Positions 1-9,304 of a DNA stretch of 64,000 nt are shown piece after piece (position 1 is the stretch's first letter; every line of letters starts with the position of its first letter). The stretch is from Lentibacillus saliphilus (GTDB lineage Bacteria; Bacillota; Bacilli; Bacillales; Amphibacillaceae): positions 1 through 64,000 of the forward strand of contig NZ_JABJXD010000003.1 in assembly GCF_019093865.1 (NCBI RefSeq), in the 5' to 3' direction. Below the pieces are notes generated by a model that was not told the DNA's origin, searched no databases, and saw only the letters and a list, made by a program, of their open reading frames with translations. The position numbers and the translations under genes were made by a program.

Positions 1-24
1 AATTCAATACCAACGTCATTTGAC

Positions 25-780
25 TTAGAACCATATATTCATTCTTGTTTTTAAATCCTGCAAAATCTTCTTTTCTAGCCTTGAAACTTGAACTTGAGAT
101 ATACCTAGACGATCCGCGACTTCGGATTGTGTTTGGTCTTTATAGTACCGAAGATAAACAATCAATCTCTCCCGTTCCTGCAAACTTCTAATCGTCTCTT
201 CTAGTGAAAGCTTGTCAAACCAATTCGTATCTTGATCAGCAATTTGATCGAGTAATGTAATTGGATCACCGTCATTCTCGAATACAGTTTCGTGAATCGA
301 ATGGGGTGATCGAGACGCATCTTCCGCTAAGACAATATCCTCTACTGGCAAATCGAGAGACACAGATAGTTCATGGATTGTTGGAGAACGGCCTAATTCT
401 TTCGTGAGACGCTCTTTTTCTCGACGGACTTTGTTACCTGTTTCTTTGAGCGAACGGCTGACTTTTAAAGTGCCGTCATCCCGAATGAACCGTTGAATTT
501 CCCCTATAATCATCGGTACTGCATATGTTGAGAAACGCACATCATAAGACAAATCAAATTTATCAATGGACTTGATCAAACCTATGCTTCCGATTTGAAA
601 CAGATCATCAGGGTCATAGCCTCGATTCAAGAAGCGTTGTACGACTGACCAAACGAGCCGAGTGTTGCGTTCAACGAGTATATCTCTTGCATTTTGATCA
701 CCTTGCTGGCTCTGCAAAATATATGCTTTCACCTGTTCATCTGACAGTTGTCGCTGTTCACCGGTCACATTTACATCCAT
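25..780 (-). CDS. sigF: RNA polymerase sigma factor SigF (forespore)
   Basis: The 251-residue protein is the forespore-specific sigma factor that directs early gene expression in the smaller sporulation compartment. A sigma-70 region 2 is visible around residues 30-100 (LVWSVVQRF, DLFQIGSIGLIKSIDKFD, RFSTYAVPMIIGEIQRFIRDD). A region 4 helix-turn-helix near the C terminus contains RERLIVYLRYYKDQTQSEVA and VSRLEKKIL. It is the last gene of dacF-spoIIAA-spoIIAB-sigF, 11 bp after spoIIAB, with an AGAGGT ribosome site. By family knowledge it is held inactive by SpoIIAB and released by dephosphorylated SpoIIAA. The gene is intact; only 24 bases of downstream sequence are in the window. Confidence 0.98.
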   Translation of the reverse strand: MDVNVTGEQRQLSDEQVKAYILQSQQGDQNARDILVERNTRLVWSVVQRFLNRGYDPDDLFQIGSIGLIKSIDKFDLSYDVRFSTYAVPMIIGEIQRFIRDDGTLKVSRSLKETGNKVRREKERLTKELGRSPTIHELSVSLDLPVEDIVLAEDASRSPHSIHETVFENDGDPITLLDQIADQDTNWFDKLSLEETIRSLQERERLIVYLRYYKDQTQSEVADRLGISQVQVSRLEKKILQDLKTRMNIWF

Positions 781-791
781 AACAAATACCT

Positions 792-1232
792 CTACTTACA
801 AACCGTTTTCGTTTTAGTAAGTTGCTTTTTCATATGGATGATTGTACCTTCATTATTAGAAGAGATAACGTCGACGGCATCCATGAAATTCTCAATGATG
901 GTAAAGCCCATTCCCGATCGTTCGAGCTCGGGCTTTGATGTGTATAATGGTTGTCTCGCTTCTTCAAGATTATTAATCCCACAACCATTATCTTTAACCG
1001 TAATTTCAACTTCATCATCGTGAAGTACACATGTTATCGTAATCACGCCAGCAGGTTGGTTATGATAACCATGAATAATCGCATTTGTTACAGCCTCAGA
1101 AACAACCGTTTTAATCTCTGTTAATTCATCCATCGTTGGATCCAATTGAGAGACAAAAGCAGCGACTGTAACTCTTGCAAATGATTCGTTCTCACTTAGA
1201 CTTGAAAATTGAATAGACATTTCATTCTTCAT
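792..1232 (-). CDS. spoIIAB: Anti-sigma F factor / serine kinase SpoIIAB
   Basis: This 146-residue GHKL-type ATPase binds SigF and phosphorylates SpoIIAA. The N box ([11 protein letters not shown]), the G1 motif (DNGCGI) and the G2 region ([15 protein letters not shown]) are all visible. The ATG at 1232 gives the length usual in Bacillus; a TTG lies one codon upstream. The start overlaps the spoIIAA stop codon (TGATG arrangement), so the two are translationally coupled, which fits their stoichiometric partner switching. Confidence 0.97.
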   Translation of the reverse strand: MKNEMSIQFSSLSENESFARVTVAAFVSQLDPTMDELTEIKTVVSEAVTNAIIHGYHNQPAGVITITCVLHDDEVEITVKDNGCGINNLEEARQPLYTSKPELERSGMGFTIIENFMDAVDVISSNNEGTIIHMKKQLTKTKTVCK

Positions 1233-1582
1233 CAAGCCACCCCCAACGTCGCAAGGGCATGGTTTTCATCGTCTTCCAAACGAACAATCTTAAATAATCC
1301 CGACATTTCAAATAAACGCTTAACGGATGATGAAATTGAACAAATCACCATCTCTCCACCGAGTTGTGTCACTTCTTTATATCTACCAAGAACGACACCT
1401 AATCCTGAACTGTCCATAAAAGAAACAGCTTCTAAGTTTAAGATGATATGCTTTATGGCATGTTGATAAATCATATCCTTCCAATTACTACGCAGTTGTT
1501 CTGCTTCATGATGATCAAGTTCACCTGATAACCTTACAATCAATACATCATCACGCACTTCAAACGCCGCGTTCAACCCCAT
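1232..1582 (-). CDS. spoIIAA: Anti-anti-sigma F factor SpoIIAA
   Basis: The protein is a 116-residue STAS-domain antagonist of SpoIIAB. The phosphorylation site motif MDSSGLG places serine at residue 58, the position phosphorylated in B. subtilis. A strong GGAGG site lies 7 bases before the ATG. When SpoIIE (not in this window) removes the phosphate, SpoIIAA binds SpoIIAB and frees SigF. A sigma-H-type promoter lies directly upstream, so the gene can be transcribed with or without read-through from dacF. Confidence 0.97.
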   Translation of the reverse strand: MGLNAAFEVRDDVLIVRLSGELDHHEAEQLRSNWKDMIYQHAIKHIILNLEAVSFMDSSGLGVVLGRYKEVTQLGGEMVICSISSSVKRLFEMSGLFKIVRLEDDENHALATLGVA

Positions 1583-1616
1583 ATGCCTTCCTCCTCGTTA
1601 AGTGGTATACATATAC

Positions 1617-1646
1617 AACTTCTTTGTCCTATAAGCAAATTCCTGC
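1617..1646 (-). promoter_or_regulatory. Sigma-H-type promoter of spoIIAA-AB-sigF
   Basis: Read on the minus strand, GCAGGAATT (1638-1646) matches the sigma-H -35 consensus RNAGGAWWW exactly. AAAGAAGTT (1617-1625) matches the -10 consensus RNNGAATWW at all but one position. The spacer is 12 bases. The position, just before spoIIAA and after dacF, is where the sigma-H spoIIA promoter is known in Bacillus. This is a consensus match, not an experimental start. Confidence 0.75.
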
Positions 1647-1678
1647 ATGCCGACAAAAGAAGAAGTATTTCGCCATAA

Positions 1679-2872
1679 CTAGCGGTTCTTTGCCAATTCC
1701 CGTATGGATCGTTTGAATAAGGTATAGATTGAAGCTTCTGTCACGTCTTGGTTTACAATTAATGGTGTCTTGGACAGAACATCATCTCCATCCTTTACAA
1801 GAAGCACACCAACTTGATCTCCTTTATGCAAGGGAAGCTTAATCGTATCATGCAATTTGACAGTTGTTTCAATTTGTTCAGATGGACTACCTTTTTTGTG
1901 AATCGTGCTAACTGATTCTGACGTCACAATTGGCGTTTTCTCCTCATGGGCTTTAAGCTTAGTTAAATGTGTGATGACGTCACCTTGGGCAAAAAGCTGT
2001 GTCGTATCATATTGATTAAATGCATAATCAAGCATACTTGATACCATCTTATTGCGCTCTTTTGACGTTTCCGCCCCCATCACGACTGCAATGAGTCGCA
2101 TACCATCTTGCTCAGCAGTAGCTGTTAGTCCATATTTGGCCTCATTTGTGTATCCTGTTTTAAGACCATCTACACCCGGATAAAATTTAACGAGCTTATT
2201 TGTATTTACAAGCCAAAACTCGTTATCTTGCCCTTTCCTTAAATAATCTTCATAAATGGACGTATATTCTGTTATAGTTTCGTATTTTAGTAATTCTTTT
2301 GCCATGATTGCCAAATCGTGTGCAGTGGTATGATGATCACTAGCAGGTAAACCAGATGGATTCTTAAATTGTGTGTGCTCTAAACCTAACTTACGAGCTT
2401 TAGCATTCATTCGTTCAACAAACGCAGCCTCACTTCCAGCAATTCTTTCCGCTAACGCAACACTCGCGTCATTCGCAGAGCCAATTGCTATGCCTTTTAA
2501 CATATCTTTTACAGACATTTCTTCGCCAGCTTCAAGAAATATTTGCGTTCCTCCCATAGATGCTGCCCGTTCACTCACTCGAACCATCTCATCTAATTTA
2601 AGCTCACCGTTATCCAGTGCTTCCATAATTAATAATAAGGTCATAACCTTTGTCATACTGGCAGGTGGAAGGACTTCGTTGGCATTTTTTTCATAAATCA
2701 CATGCCCAGTGTCTCGCTCTATTAAGATGGCTGACTTAGCATTAGGTGCAAGATTTACTTCTTGTGGCGTATCTTCCTGTTTATTTTCATTCTCTTCACT
2801 GTTAATAGGTACGACGAGCGTCACACACATGATCACAATCATCATACTGATCAATAATAGATGTTTTTTCAT
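1679..2872 (-). CDS. dacF: D-alanyl-D-alanine carboxypeptidase DacF
   Basis: This 397-residue penicillin-binding protein is of the DacF/S11 type and trims the stem peptide of spore cortex or germ-cell-wall peptidoglycan. The N terminus (MKKHLLLISMMIVIMCVTLV) is a signal peptide. The S11 catalytic motifs appear in order: SMTK (in PPASMTKVMT), SAND as the SxN motif, and KTG (DGLKTGYT). A C-terminal PBP5-associated domain follows. The start at 2872 is chosen because GGAGG lies 8 bases upstream and the signal peptide begins there; a longer in-frame extension to 2989 has no ribosome site. It is the first gene of the dacF-spoIIA unit, preceded by a sigma-F-like promoter. Confidence 0.93.
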   Translation of the reverse strand: MKKHLLLISMMIVIMCVTLVVPINSEENENKQEDTPQEVNLAPNAKSAILIERDTGHVIYEKNANEVLPPASMTKVMTLLLIMEALDNGELKLDEMVRVSERAASMGGTQIFLEAGEEMSVKDMLKGIAIGSANDASVALAERIAGSEAAFVERMNAKARKLGLEHTQFKNPSGLPASDHHTTAHDLAIMAKELLKYETITEYTSIYEDYLRKGQDNEFWLVNTNKLVKFYPGVDGLKTGYTNEAKYGLTATAEQDGMRLIAVVMGAETSKERNKMVSSMLDYAFNQYDTTQLFAQGDVITHLTKLKAHEEKTPIVTSESVSTIHKKGSPSEQIETTVKLHDTIKLPLHKGDQVGVLLVKDGDDVLSKTPLIVNQDVTEASIYTLFKRSIRELAKNR

Positions 2873-2907
2873 TGTTTGACCTCCAGCAATCAATATATAC
2901 ATATAAT

Positions 2908-2937
2908 TATAATTGCCAAAGAGTGTCAATTTTATAC
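2908..2937 (-). promoter_or_regulatory. Sigma-F-type promoter of dacF
   Basis: On the minus strand GTATA (2933-2937) and GGCAATTATA (2908-2917) are separated by exactly 15 bases, close to the sigma-F/sigma-G consensus (GYWTA, N15, GGNRANANTW). The expected transcript start is about 30 bases before the dacF ATG. In B. subtilis dacF is sigma-F dependent, so this would be positive feedback through sigF at the end of the same unit. A TTGACA lies inside the spacer, but no well-spaced -10 goes with it. Confidence 0.65.
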
Positions 2938-3010
2938 CGATATATTCCACTTTTGATATAAATAGGATATTGTCATAAATAACTTCCAACTCGTTTGCGT
3001 TTTATGTAGA

Positions 3011-3325
3011 CTAAAAAGAAACTGGGACAAAATCAATTGAAAAAACGAACAATACAACCGCTCCGGAAATATACTTCGCGACCGACAAACACGATGTTTT
3101 AGTGGCGGCGTTGGTCACGGGCGTCTGGTGAGCCTCAGGGCAACAGGATGTTGGTCATGAAGGCGTGGCGATTGTCGTCGCGGTTTTAACCTTCCTTCCC
3201 CCTAACGCACTGTGGAGTCTAACCTATGCCTTCATCCCGCAGGAGTCTTCGTATATTTCCGGAGCTAATGTTGAGTATGTTCGTCTTTTCCGTTAAATTT
3301 TAGTTATATCCCAGTCTTTTTTACA
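3011..3325. repeat. Imperfect palindromic intergenic repeat, copy 1
   Basis: About 315 bp between the pdp stop and the dacF promoter carry nested inverted ends. The outer arm is AAACTGGGA near 3019-3027, mirrored by TCCCAGTCTTTTTT near 3309-3322. The inner arm is GCTCCGGAAATATA (3060-3073), mirrored exactly by TATATTTCCGGAGC (3252-3265). The interior is more GC-rich than its surroundings, has two near copies of GTTGGTCAYG and encodes no convincing protein. Copy 2 lies at 33447-33597. From memory, elements with this GCTCCGGAAATATA core are frequent between genes in Virgibacillus/Oceanobacillus-type genomes; I cannot check this here. Confidence 0.75.
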
Positions 3326-3333
3326 ATAATTAA

Positions 3334-4638
3334 TTAAGATGTAATCGTATCATACACAAGTGGTGGTAATTCAACAGCCTCTTGTGTTAATTCAATGCTT
3401 TTATATAGTTGTTCTTTAACTGCTTCAATGTCTTGATGATTCGTATGAATCGTTGCTAAAGACTCACCTTTTTGAACGTGGTCGCCAATTTTCTTATGAA
3501 GCACGAGTCCAACAGACAAATCTATGCTAGATTCCTTCGTCGTTCGTCCTGCACCAAGCATCGCTGCAGCAGCCCCGACATCATTACAAGAAAACGCCGA
3601 AATAACACCATCAGATTGAGCAGGGAGTTCAACTTGATATTGAGCAGTAGGTAAGGCATCTGGCTGATCTACAACCTTTGGATCTCCGCCTTGCGCTGCC
3701 ACAAATGACTTAAAGTGCTCAAGTGCCTTTCCATTGTATAATTGTGCCTCAAGCAGCGCTCTCGCCTCAGTTATAGTATCGGCTCCACCACCAAGCACTA
3801 CCATTTGACTCCCTAATGCTAGGCACAGCTCAGTTAAATCTTTAGGTCCGCGTCCCTGCAAAGTATCAATCGCTTCCTTCACTTCTAGCGCATTTCCGAT
3901 CGCTTTACCAAGCGGTTGATTCATATCCGATATAACCGCCATCGTCTGCCTACCGACATGTTTACCAATCGCAACCATTGCATGCGCAAGGTCTTTAGCG
4001 TCATTTAAATGATCCATAAATGCCCCTGAGCCAACCTTGACATCGAGGACAATCGCATCGGCACCTGAAGCAATTTTCTTACTCATAATGGAGCTTGCAA
4101 TTAGTGGAATCGAATTAACTGTTGCTGTCACATCACGTAAGCTATATAACTTTTTATCTGCCGGTGTTAAATTACCAGTCTGTCCAACGACCGCTACTTT
4201 GTTTTTATTTACCAAATCAATAAATTCATCTGTCGTAATTTCAACGTGAAAGCCAGGAATAGCTTCTAGCTTATCAATAGTTCCACCGGTATGACCGAGA
4301 CCGCGACCACTCATCTTTGCAACTGGAATACCTAATGACGCTACGAGTGGCGCAAGAATTAAAGTCGTCGTATCCCCCACACCACCTGTGGAGTGCTTGT
4401 CTACCTTTATACCATCTATGGCTGACAAATCAATCATATCTCCAGATTCTGTCATCGCCATTGTTAAAGTGGCGCGCTCTTTTTCTGTCATATCGTTAAA
4501 ATAAATCGCCATTAATAATGCACTTGCTTGATAATCCGGAATAGTGCCCTTTGTATATTCTGTAACAAAATAACGGATTTCAGCCTCTGATAATACTTCA
4601 CCATCTCTTTTTTTGGTGATGATATCGTACATTCTCAT
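3334..4638 (-). CDS. pdp: Pyrimidine-nucleoside phosphorylase
   Basis: The 434-residue enzyme cleaves uridine, thymidine and deoxyuridine with phosphate to base plus (deoxy)ribose-1-phosphate. The family signature near residues 80-125 is clear ([41 protein letters not shown]). The N-terminal helical domain ([19 protein letters not shown]), the central phosphate-binding domain and the C-terminal lipoyl-like domain ([13 protein letters not shown]) are all present. An AGGTGA site precedes the ATG. It is the third gene of deoB-punA-pdp, which together send nucleosides into central carbon metabolism. Confidence 0.95.
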   Translation of the reverse strand: MRMYDIITKKRDGEVLSEAEIRYFVTEYTKGTIPDYQASALLMAIYFNDMTEKERATLTMAMTESGDMIDLSAIDGIKVDKHSTGGVGDTTTLILAPLVASLGIPVAKMSGRGLGHTGGTIDKLEAIPGFHVEITTDEFIDLVNKNKVAVVGQTGNLTPADKKLYSLRDVTATVNSIPLIASSIMSKKIASGADAIVLDVKVGSGAFMDHLNDAKDLAHAMVAIGKHVGRQTMAVISDMNQPLGKAIGNALEVKEAIDTLQGRGPKDLTELCLALGSQMVVLGGGADTITEARALLEAQLYNGKALEHFKSFVAAQGGDPKVVDQPDALPTAQYQVELPAQSDGVISAFSCNDVGAAAAMLGAGRTTKESSIDLSVGLVLHKKIGDHVQKGESLATIHTNHQDIEAVKEQLYKSIELTQEAVELPPLVYDTITS

Positions 4639-4658
4639 TATTTATCACCTGCACATTT

Positions 4659-5477
4659 TTATTGTGGTAACGTATGAATAATCTGTTTGACGAGTTTTAT
4701 GAAATGGTCTTTCACGTATTCAGTCGTTTCAATCACTTCATCATGTGTGAGCGGCTGATCAAGTATGCCAGCAGCCATATTGGATATACAAGAAATGCCG
4801 AGCACACGCATACCTGCATGCCCCGCTGTTATAACCTCAGGTACGGTAGACATACCTACAGCATCGCCACCTAAGAGTCGTAACATTTTAATTTCAGCTG
4901 GCGTTTCATAAACAGGCCCTGTATTTCCAACGTATACACCTTTTTGTATCGGTATATTTAATTCATTAGCACACGTCGTCGCATGGTCAATATAAGTCCG
5001 ATCATACACCTGTGACATGTCAGGAAAACGCACACCGAGCTGGTCATCATTCGGACCTATCAATGGATTATCTCCCATATTGTTTATATGATCTGTAATG
5101 ATCATCAAATCTCCTGGTTTAAAGGCCGTGTTCACGCCCCCAGCTGCGTTTGTAACGATAAGAGATGCAACACCTAATTGCTTCATCACATGGACAGGGA
5201 AGGTTACATCCTGCATGGAATATCCTTCATAATAGTGAAATCGCCCCTGCATCGCGATAACGGGTTTGCCTTCCAAATGACCAATGACTAAACGGCCTTT
5301 ATGACCTTCAACTGTTGATTCAGGAAAATGTGGGATATCTTTGTAATCAATAAAAGTAGGAGATTCAATTGCATCTCCTAGTACACCGAGACCAGATCCG
5401 AGAATTAACCCGATTTCAGGTGTCATTGAAAGCTTAGATTGAATATAAGTTGTCGCTTCGTTCAAATGATTGTTCAT
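4659..5477 (-). CDS. punA: Purine-nucleoside phosphorylase type I (PunA)
   Basis: The 272-residue PNP/MTAP-family enzyme phosphorolyses inosine and guanosine nucleosides. Diagnostic segments are GLILGSGLG (phosphate loop), [45 protein letters not shown] and NMAAGI. A TTG one codon upstream of the chosen ATG is an alternative start; GAGG lies 8-11 bases before the two. It sits 9 bp after deoB and 20 bp before pdp, so co-transcription is expected. Confidence 0.95.
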   Translation of the reverse strand: MNNHLNEATTYIQSKLSMTPEIGLILGSGLGVLGDAIESPTFIDYKDIPHFPESTVEGHKGRLVIGHLEGKPVIAMQGRFHYYEGYSMQDVTFPVHVMKQLGVASLIVTNAAGGVNTAFKPGDLMIITDHINNMGDNPLIGPNDDQLGVRFPDMSQVYDRTYIDHATTCANELNIPIQKGVYVGNTGPVYETPAEIKMLRLLGGDAVGMSTVPEVITAGHAGMRVLGISCISNMAAGILDQPLTHDEVIETTEYVKDHFIKLVKQIIHTLPQ

Positions 5478-5489
5478 CAATGTTTCGCC

Positions 5490-6671
5490 TCACTTTATTT
5501 CGTTTAAAAAACTTTGTCCATTTTCAGGCAGTGTTATGTTAAAGTTATCTGCAACTGTTGCACCAACATCCGCAAACGTCTTTCTTATTGGCAGTTTTTG
5601 ACCTTTGTCAATATTTGTATGATAGACAAGCAATGGAACGTACTCTCGCGTATGATCCGTACCATGATGGACAGGATCGTTACCGTGATCTGCTGTAATA
5701 ATAAGCAAATCGTCATCATTCAAGCGATTGAGTAGCTCTGGTAGCCTTTGATCATACGCTTCAAGCGCTTGTCCATACCCTTTCGGATCTCTGCGATGAC
5801 CATATTTAGCATCAAAATCAACAAGATTTAAGAAACTTAGTCCTGTAAAGTCCTTGTTCATCGTTTGAACAATTTTTGTCATACCGTCATCATTATCGAT
5901 CGTACGAATGGCCTCTGTTACACCTTCCCCATCATAAATATCAGATATTTTTCCAATAGCCAAAACATCATATCCTGCATCCTCAAGGTCATTCATAACT
6001 GTACGGCCGAAAGGTTTAAGTGCATAATCGTGTCGATTTGACGTTCGCTCAAATGCGCCAGGTTCCCCAACAAACGGACGCGCAATGACACGCCCCACCA
6101 TATATTTTTCATCCAATGTTAATTCTCTCGCGATTTCACAAATCTTATATAATTCGTCTATTGGGACCACATCTTCATGAGCAGCAATTTGTAAAACGGA
6201 GTCTGCCGACGTATAGACGATGAGAGCGCCTGTTTCGATGTGTTCTCTACCTAATTTCTTTATAATCTCCGTACCTGAAGCAGGCTTATTACCAATAGAT
6301 TTGCGTCCAGTACGCGCTTCCAAATCATCTAATAATTCTTGAGGGAATCCGTCAGGGAACGTTTGAAAGGGCTGCTGTATATTTAAACCCATAAGTTCCC
6401 AATGCCCTGTCATCGTATCTTTACCATTTGACGCTTCTTCCATTTTTGTAAAATACGCTTTTGGAACAGCCTGGGCACGAACCCCTTTAACTGCCTCAAT
6501 ATTACCAAGTCCTAACTTTTCCATGTTCGGCATATTTAACCCATTCATATGATCTGCAATATGACCGAGCGTATGAGCACCGACATCGTTAAATTTCTCT
6601 GCATCAGGCGCTTCACCTATACCGACGGAATCCATCACAACTAGAAATATACGTTTAAACTGCTGCATCAT
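5490..6671 (-). CDS. deoB: Phosphopentomutase
   Basis: The 393-residue phosphopentomutase (Drm/DeoB) interconverts (deoxy)ribose-1-phosphate and 5-phosphate. The alkaline-phosphatase-superfamily metal sites are seen in [13 protein letters not shown] near the N terminus and in [23 protein letters not shown] near the C terminus. The family insertion contains GHWELMGL and [11 protein letters not shown]. Two adjacent ATG codons follow a GGAGG site at 5 and 8 bases; the first is used here. It is the first gene of the nucleoside-phosphorylase group and follows xerD by 60 bp. Confidence 0.96.
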   Translation of the reverse strand: MMQQFKRIFLVVMDSVGIGEAPDAEKFNDVGAHTLGHIADHMNGLNMPNMEKLGLGNIEAVKGVRAQAVPKAYFTKMEEASNGKDTMTGHWELMGLNIQQPFQTFPDGFPQELLDDLEARTGRKSIGNKPASGTEIIKKLGREHIETGALIVYTSADSVLQIAAHEDVVPIDELYKICEIARELTLDEKYMVGRVIARPFVGEPGAFERTSNRHDYALKPFGRTVMNDLEDAGYDVLAIGKISDIYDGEGVTEAIRTIDNDDGMTKIVQTMNKDFTGLSFLNLVDFDAKYGHRRDPKGYGQALEAYDQRLPELLNRLNDDDLLIITADHGNDPVHHGTDHTREYVPLLVYHTNIDKGQKLPIRKTFADVGATVADNFNITLPENGQSFLNEIK

Positions 6672-6732
6672 TCATACCTCCTATGTTTCACTAACCTGTT
6701 GTTCGTTCGCTTTACTAGAGGCGCAAATGTCG

Positions 6733-7626
6733 TTACGCTCTAGGATGATAGGCTTGATACATGTCCTTTAGCCTACTTTTCGTTACATGGGTGTAAATTT
6801 GCGTTGTTGATATATCAGCATGTCCAAGCATTTCTTGCACAGCTCGCAAATCCGCACCATTTTCCAGCAGATGTGTCGCAAAAGAATGTCTTAATGTGTG
6901 GGGGGTAATCTTTTTCTTAATACCTGCTTCTTTTGAAATCGCTTTAAGAACTTTCCAAAATCCTTGTCTTGATAAAGGACGACCATGCTGATTTACAAAT
7001 AAGAAATTGTTATCTTCATTCCGTTTGGCCAACGTACTGCGGGCATGTTGTAAATAATGAGTAACAGCTTTTGCTGCGACATCACCTAATGGGACAATTC
7101 GTTCTTTGTTCCCCTTCCCTAAACAACGTACAAAGCCCATTGTGAGATGTAAATCACTCACTTTTAAAGTAATTAATTCTGTTACTCGAAGCCCTGTTGC
7201 GTAAAGTATTTCTAGCATCGCTTTATTTCGAATGCCTAGTGGTGTATGGTCATGGATATCCAACAGGACATTCACTTCTTCTGCTGACAAAATTGCTGGC
7301 AGCTTTCGCTCTTTTCTCGGGGTTTCAATATGTAGAGTCGCATCATGTGTTACGCTGTCCTCTCTTAACAAAAATTGGTGAAAGGACCGAATAGAAGAGA
7401 TCATACGCGCAATCGTTGACGGTGATTTTCCATTAATGTTCATTTTATGAAGGAAGTGAACAATATCCTGGCGTGTCACGGATTCCCATTCTATTTTTTT
7501 CAACTCAGTCTTTATATACGTTTTATATTGGTCAAGATCGCGTCTATAAGATTTTATCGTATTATCTGCCAAGCCTCTCTCCACTCTAACATAATGAAAA
7601 AAATCCTCATACTCCGACTCTAGCAT
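6733..7626 (-). CDS. xerD: Site-specific tyrosine recombinase XerD
   Basis: The 297-residue tyrosine recombinase resolves chromosome dimers at dif together with XerC. It has an N-terminal SAM-like core-binding domain ([21 protein letters not shown]) and a C-terminal catalytic domain. The catalytic residues are visible: Arg in [36 protein letters not shown] with the nucleophilic tyrosine. Length and position (next to fur and deoB) match chromosomal RipX/XerD of Bacillus rather than a mobile-element integrase. Confidence 0.95.
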   Translation of the reverse strand: MLESEYEDFFHYVRVERGLADNTIKSYRRDLDQYKTYIKTELKKIEWESVTRQDIVHFLHKMNINGKSPSTIARMISSIRSFHQFLLREDSVTHDATLHIETPRKERKLPAILSAEEVNVLLDIHDHTPLGIRNKAMLEILYATGLRVTELITLKVSDLHLTMGFVRCLGKGNKERIVPLGDVAAKAVTHYLQHARSTLAKRNEDNNFLFVNQHGRPLSRQGFWKVLKAISKEAGIKKKITPHTLRHSFATHLLENGADLRAVQEMLGHADISTTQIYTHVTKSRLKDMYQAYHPRA

Positions 7627-7632
7627 GTCATG

Positions 7633-7839
7633 CTACTCTCCCAACCGAAAAAATAAATTTAACCGATCAATTAACCGTTGTTCATCACTGAACACTTTAA
7701 CTGAGTGTCCTTCTGGTTGATCATATCGATGATATTGTTCATATTCAGCATGCATAATCTTCAGCCCTGCATAAAATAATATTGTACAAGCCAAAAAAAT
7801 TATAAATACCTTTAATGTGTCCCACACCATCTGCTTCAT
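7633..7839 (-). CDS. yqzK: YqzK family small membrane protein (DUF4227)
   Basis: A 68-residue protein has one membrane helix near residues 9-29 (LKVFIIFLACTILFYAGL) and a short charged tail rich in His, Glu and Arg. A GGGAGAT site precedes the ATG. It lies between fur and xerD, as in other Bacillus genomes, and is recognised as the DUF4227/YqzK family by sequence pattern and synteny. Its function is not known to me. Confidence 0.85.
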   Translation of the reverse strand: MKQMVWDTLKVFIIFLACTILFYAGLKIMHAEYEQYHRYDQPEGHSVKVFSDEQRLIDRLNLFFRLGE

Positions 7840-7967
7840 AAGGCATATCTCCCTTTTTTTGTAAAAGAATCTTTCACTAAAAGATATGCCATATTTTAAT
7901 TATAATATACATGCACATTGTAAACTAGCCATTATACTTAATGATAAATCAAGTCATATGTAAAGGC

Positions 7968-8006
7968 CAAAAATAAAAGCCTTTCTTCTATATAGCGAAA
8001 AAAGGC
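7968..8006 (-). terminator. Rho-independent terminator of fur
   Basis: On the minus strand a hairpin with GCCTTT and AAAGGC outer arms (7979-8006) is followed by an almost pure T tract (7969-7978), directly after the fur stop codon. Confidence 0.8.
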
Positions 8007-8016
8007 AAGGTGGGGG

Positions 8017-8472
8017 TCATGTAGACTTTACGATTGCTTTTTGACATTGTCTACAAACACCATGGAATGTTAGTCGGTGATCTTTTACTTGGAAACCCCA
8101 ATCCTTCTCTATAACCTTTTCAACATCTTCAAGCAAATCCTCCATAATTTCTTCGACAGATCCACATTCAATACAAATCAAATGATGATGGAAATGCTCC
8201 GCACCTTCTTTACGTAAGTCGTAACGCGATACGCCGTCTCCAAAATTAATCTTATCAACGATTTTGAGCTCAGATAAAAGTTCCAATGTCCGATAAACCG
8301 TGGCAAGACCGATTTCAGGTGCTTTTTCTTTTACAAGTAAATATATATCTTCTGCACTTAAGTGGTCTTGTTCTCGTTCGATTAGTACACGTACCGTTGC
8401 TTCCCGCTGTGGAGTTAATTTGTAGCTCTGTGCATGGAGTTGTTTTTTTATACTCTCAATCCGGTGTTCCAT
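8017..8472 (-). CDS. fur: Ferric uptake regulator Fur
   Basis: The 151-residue regulator represses iron-uptake genes when bound to Fe(II). The winged-helix DNA-binding half contains LTPQREATVRVL and GLATVYRTLELL. The dimerisation/metal half contains HFHHHLICIECG and the second cysteine pair HGVCRQCQ. The ATG at 8472 is preferred because AAGGAGGG lies 7-8 bases upstream; the longer frame to 8523 overlaps the promoter. The sequence pattern and the spoIIM-fur-yqzK-xerD order support Fur rather than PerR or Zur. Confidence 0.92.
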   Translation of the reverse strand: MEHRIESIKKQLHAQSYKLTPQREATVRVLIEREQDHLSAEDIYLLVKEKAPEIGLATVYRTLELLSELKIVDKINFGDGVSRYDLRKEGAEHFHHHLICIECGSVEEIMEDLLEDVEKVIEKDWGFQVKDHRLTFHGVCRQCQKAIVKST

Positions 8473-8500
8473 GGCAAATTCCCTCCTTGTTACCAACCTT

Positions 8501-8530
8501 ATTATATGCCTATAAAGAAGCAACTGTCAA
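8501..8530 (-). promoter_or_regulatory. Sigma-A promoter of fur
   Basis: On the minus strand TTGACA (8525-8530) and TATAAT (8501-8506) are both perfect consensus hexamers, with an 18-base spacer, about 30 bases before the fur start codon. No convincing Fur box overlaps it. Confidence 0.8.
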
Positions 8531-8573
8531 AAATACAAACGATAATAATATGCTTTTTATAGTTATTATTAAA

Positions 8574-9218
8574 TCATAACATCGTATAGAGCGACTTAAC
8601 GACGAGCTTCATCCCATAATTCGCAACATATGTTTCAAGCACAGAGGCTAGAAACGAAATCGCGAGTAATACCGCAAATGACACGGCATATTTCCCTAAC
8701 GGCTGAATGATAGAGTGTTGAACATTTCTAGTAAATAACCGGTTTAACAGTGTGAGGGAAAAAATCATTGATAAGCTGCCCGCCACAATATATACCGGAA
8801 TAATGACTAAGTTCTGGGGTGCAATTGATAAGGCAGATAGAAAAAGCCCCTGCCACTCCAGCTGATTTACAATGAAGCCAACTGTGAATCCGACAACAAG
8901 CCCTTTCGAAAACAATAAGACCCATACAAAAGGTAACCCGATTACAGACAATCCTAATATAAATAATAACAAAATATACTTAATGTGATATAAATAACTA
9001 TCCATTAAAATACTACTCGTTTCGACATGTTGGTCTTGCGAAAGCTGTTCAAAAAAGCGCTCTAAATAAAAATATAAATCGTGTTTTTGAGTAAACCCCA
9101 TGCTATTGACAATAACTGCCCCAAATACAATCCCTGTTAAAAATAATATAATCATAAAAATGTAAACCGTCGCATGTTCCTTCACGTGATCAAGCATCAA
9201 TTGTCTCTTTGTCAACAT
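8574..9218 (-). CDS. spoIIM: Stage II sporulation protein M
   Basis: The 214-residue integral membrane protein is part of the SpoIIDMP machine that degrades septal peptidoglycan during engulfment. It has about five hydrophobic segments (residues near 15-38, 72-95, 100-120, 135-160 and 180-205) and the DUF95/SpoIIM pattern (FSKGLVVGFTVGFIVNQLEWQGL, APQNLVIIPVYIVAGSLSM). The GGAGG site lies 6 bases before ATG. SpoIID and SpoIIP are not in this window. Confidence 0.94.
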   Translation of the reverse strand: MLTKRQLMLDHVKEHATVYIFMIILFLTGIVFGAVIVNSMGFTQKHDLYFYLERFFEQLSQDQHVETSSILMDSYLYHIKYILLLFILGLSVIGLPFVWVLLFSKGLVVGFTVGFIVNQLEWQGLFLSALSIAPQNLVIIPVYIVAGSLSMIFSLTLLNRLFTRNVQHSIIQPLGKYAVSFAVLLAISFLASVLETYVANYGMKLVVKSLYTML

Positions 9219-9304
9219 CGGAATCCTCCATTCAATAGAATCAGTCTATCATTAGAATCTATGAAGAACGCCGAATAAAAAGAACACTTTATGTGGACAT
9301 GTTT

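Noticed and set aside
748-1023. Plus-strand 91-codon frame opposite spoIIAB
   Set aside because: It is a shadow of the conserved spoIIAB coding sequence, with no ribosome site.
8531-8573. Fur box upstream of fur (AT-rich inverted repeat ATAATAAT/TTATTAT)
   Set aside because: The arms are separated by 13 bases and do not fit the 7-1-7 Fur or PerR pattern. It lies at the spoIIM end and may be chance AT symmetry.
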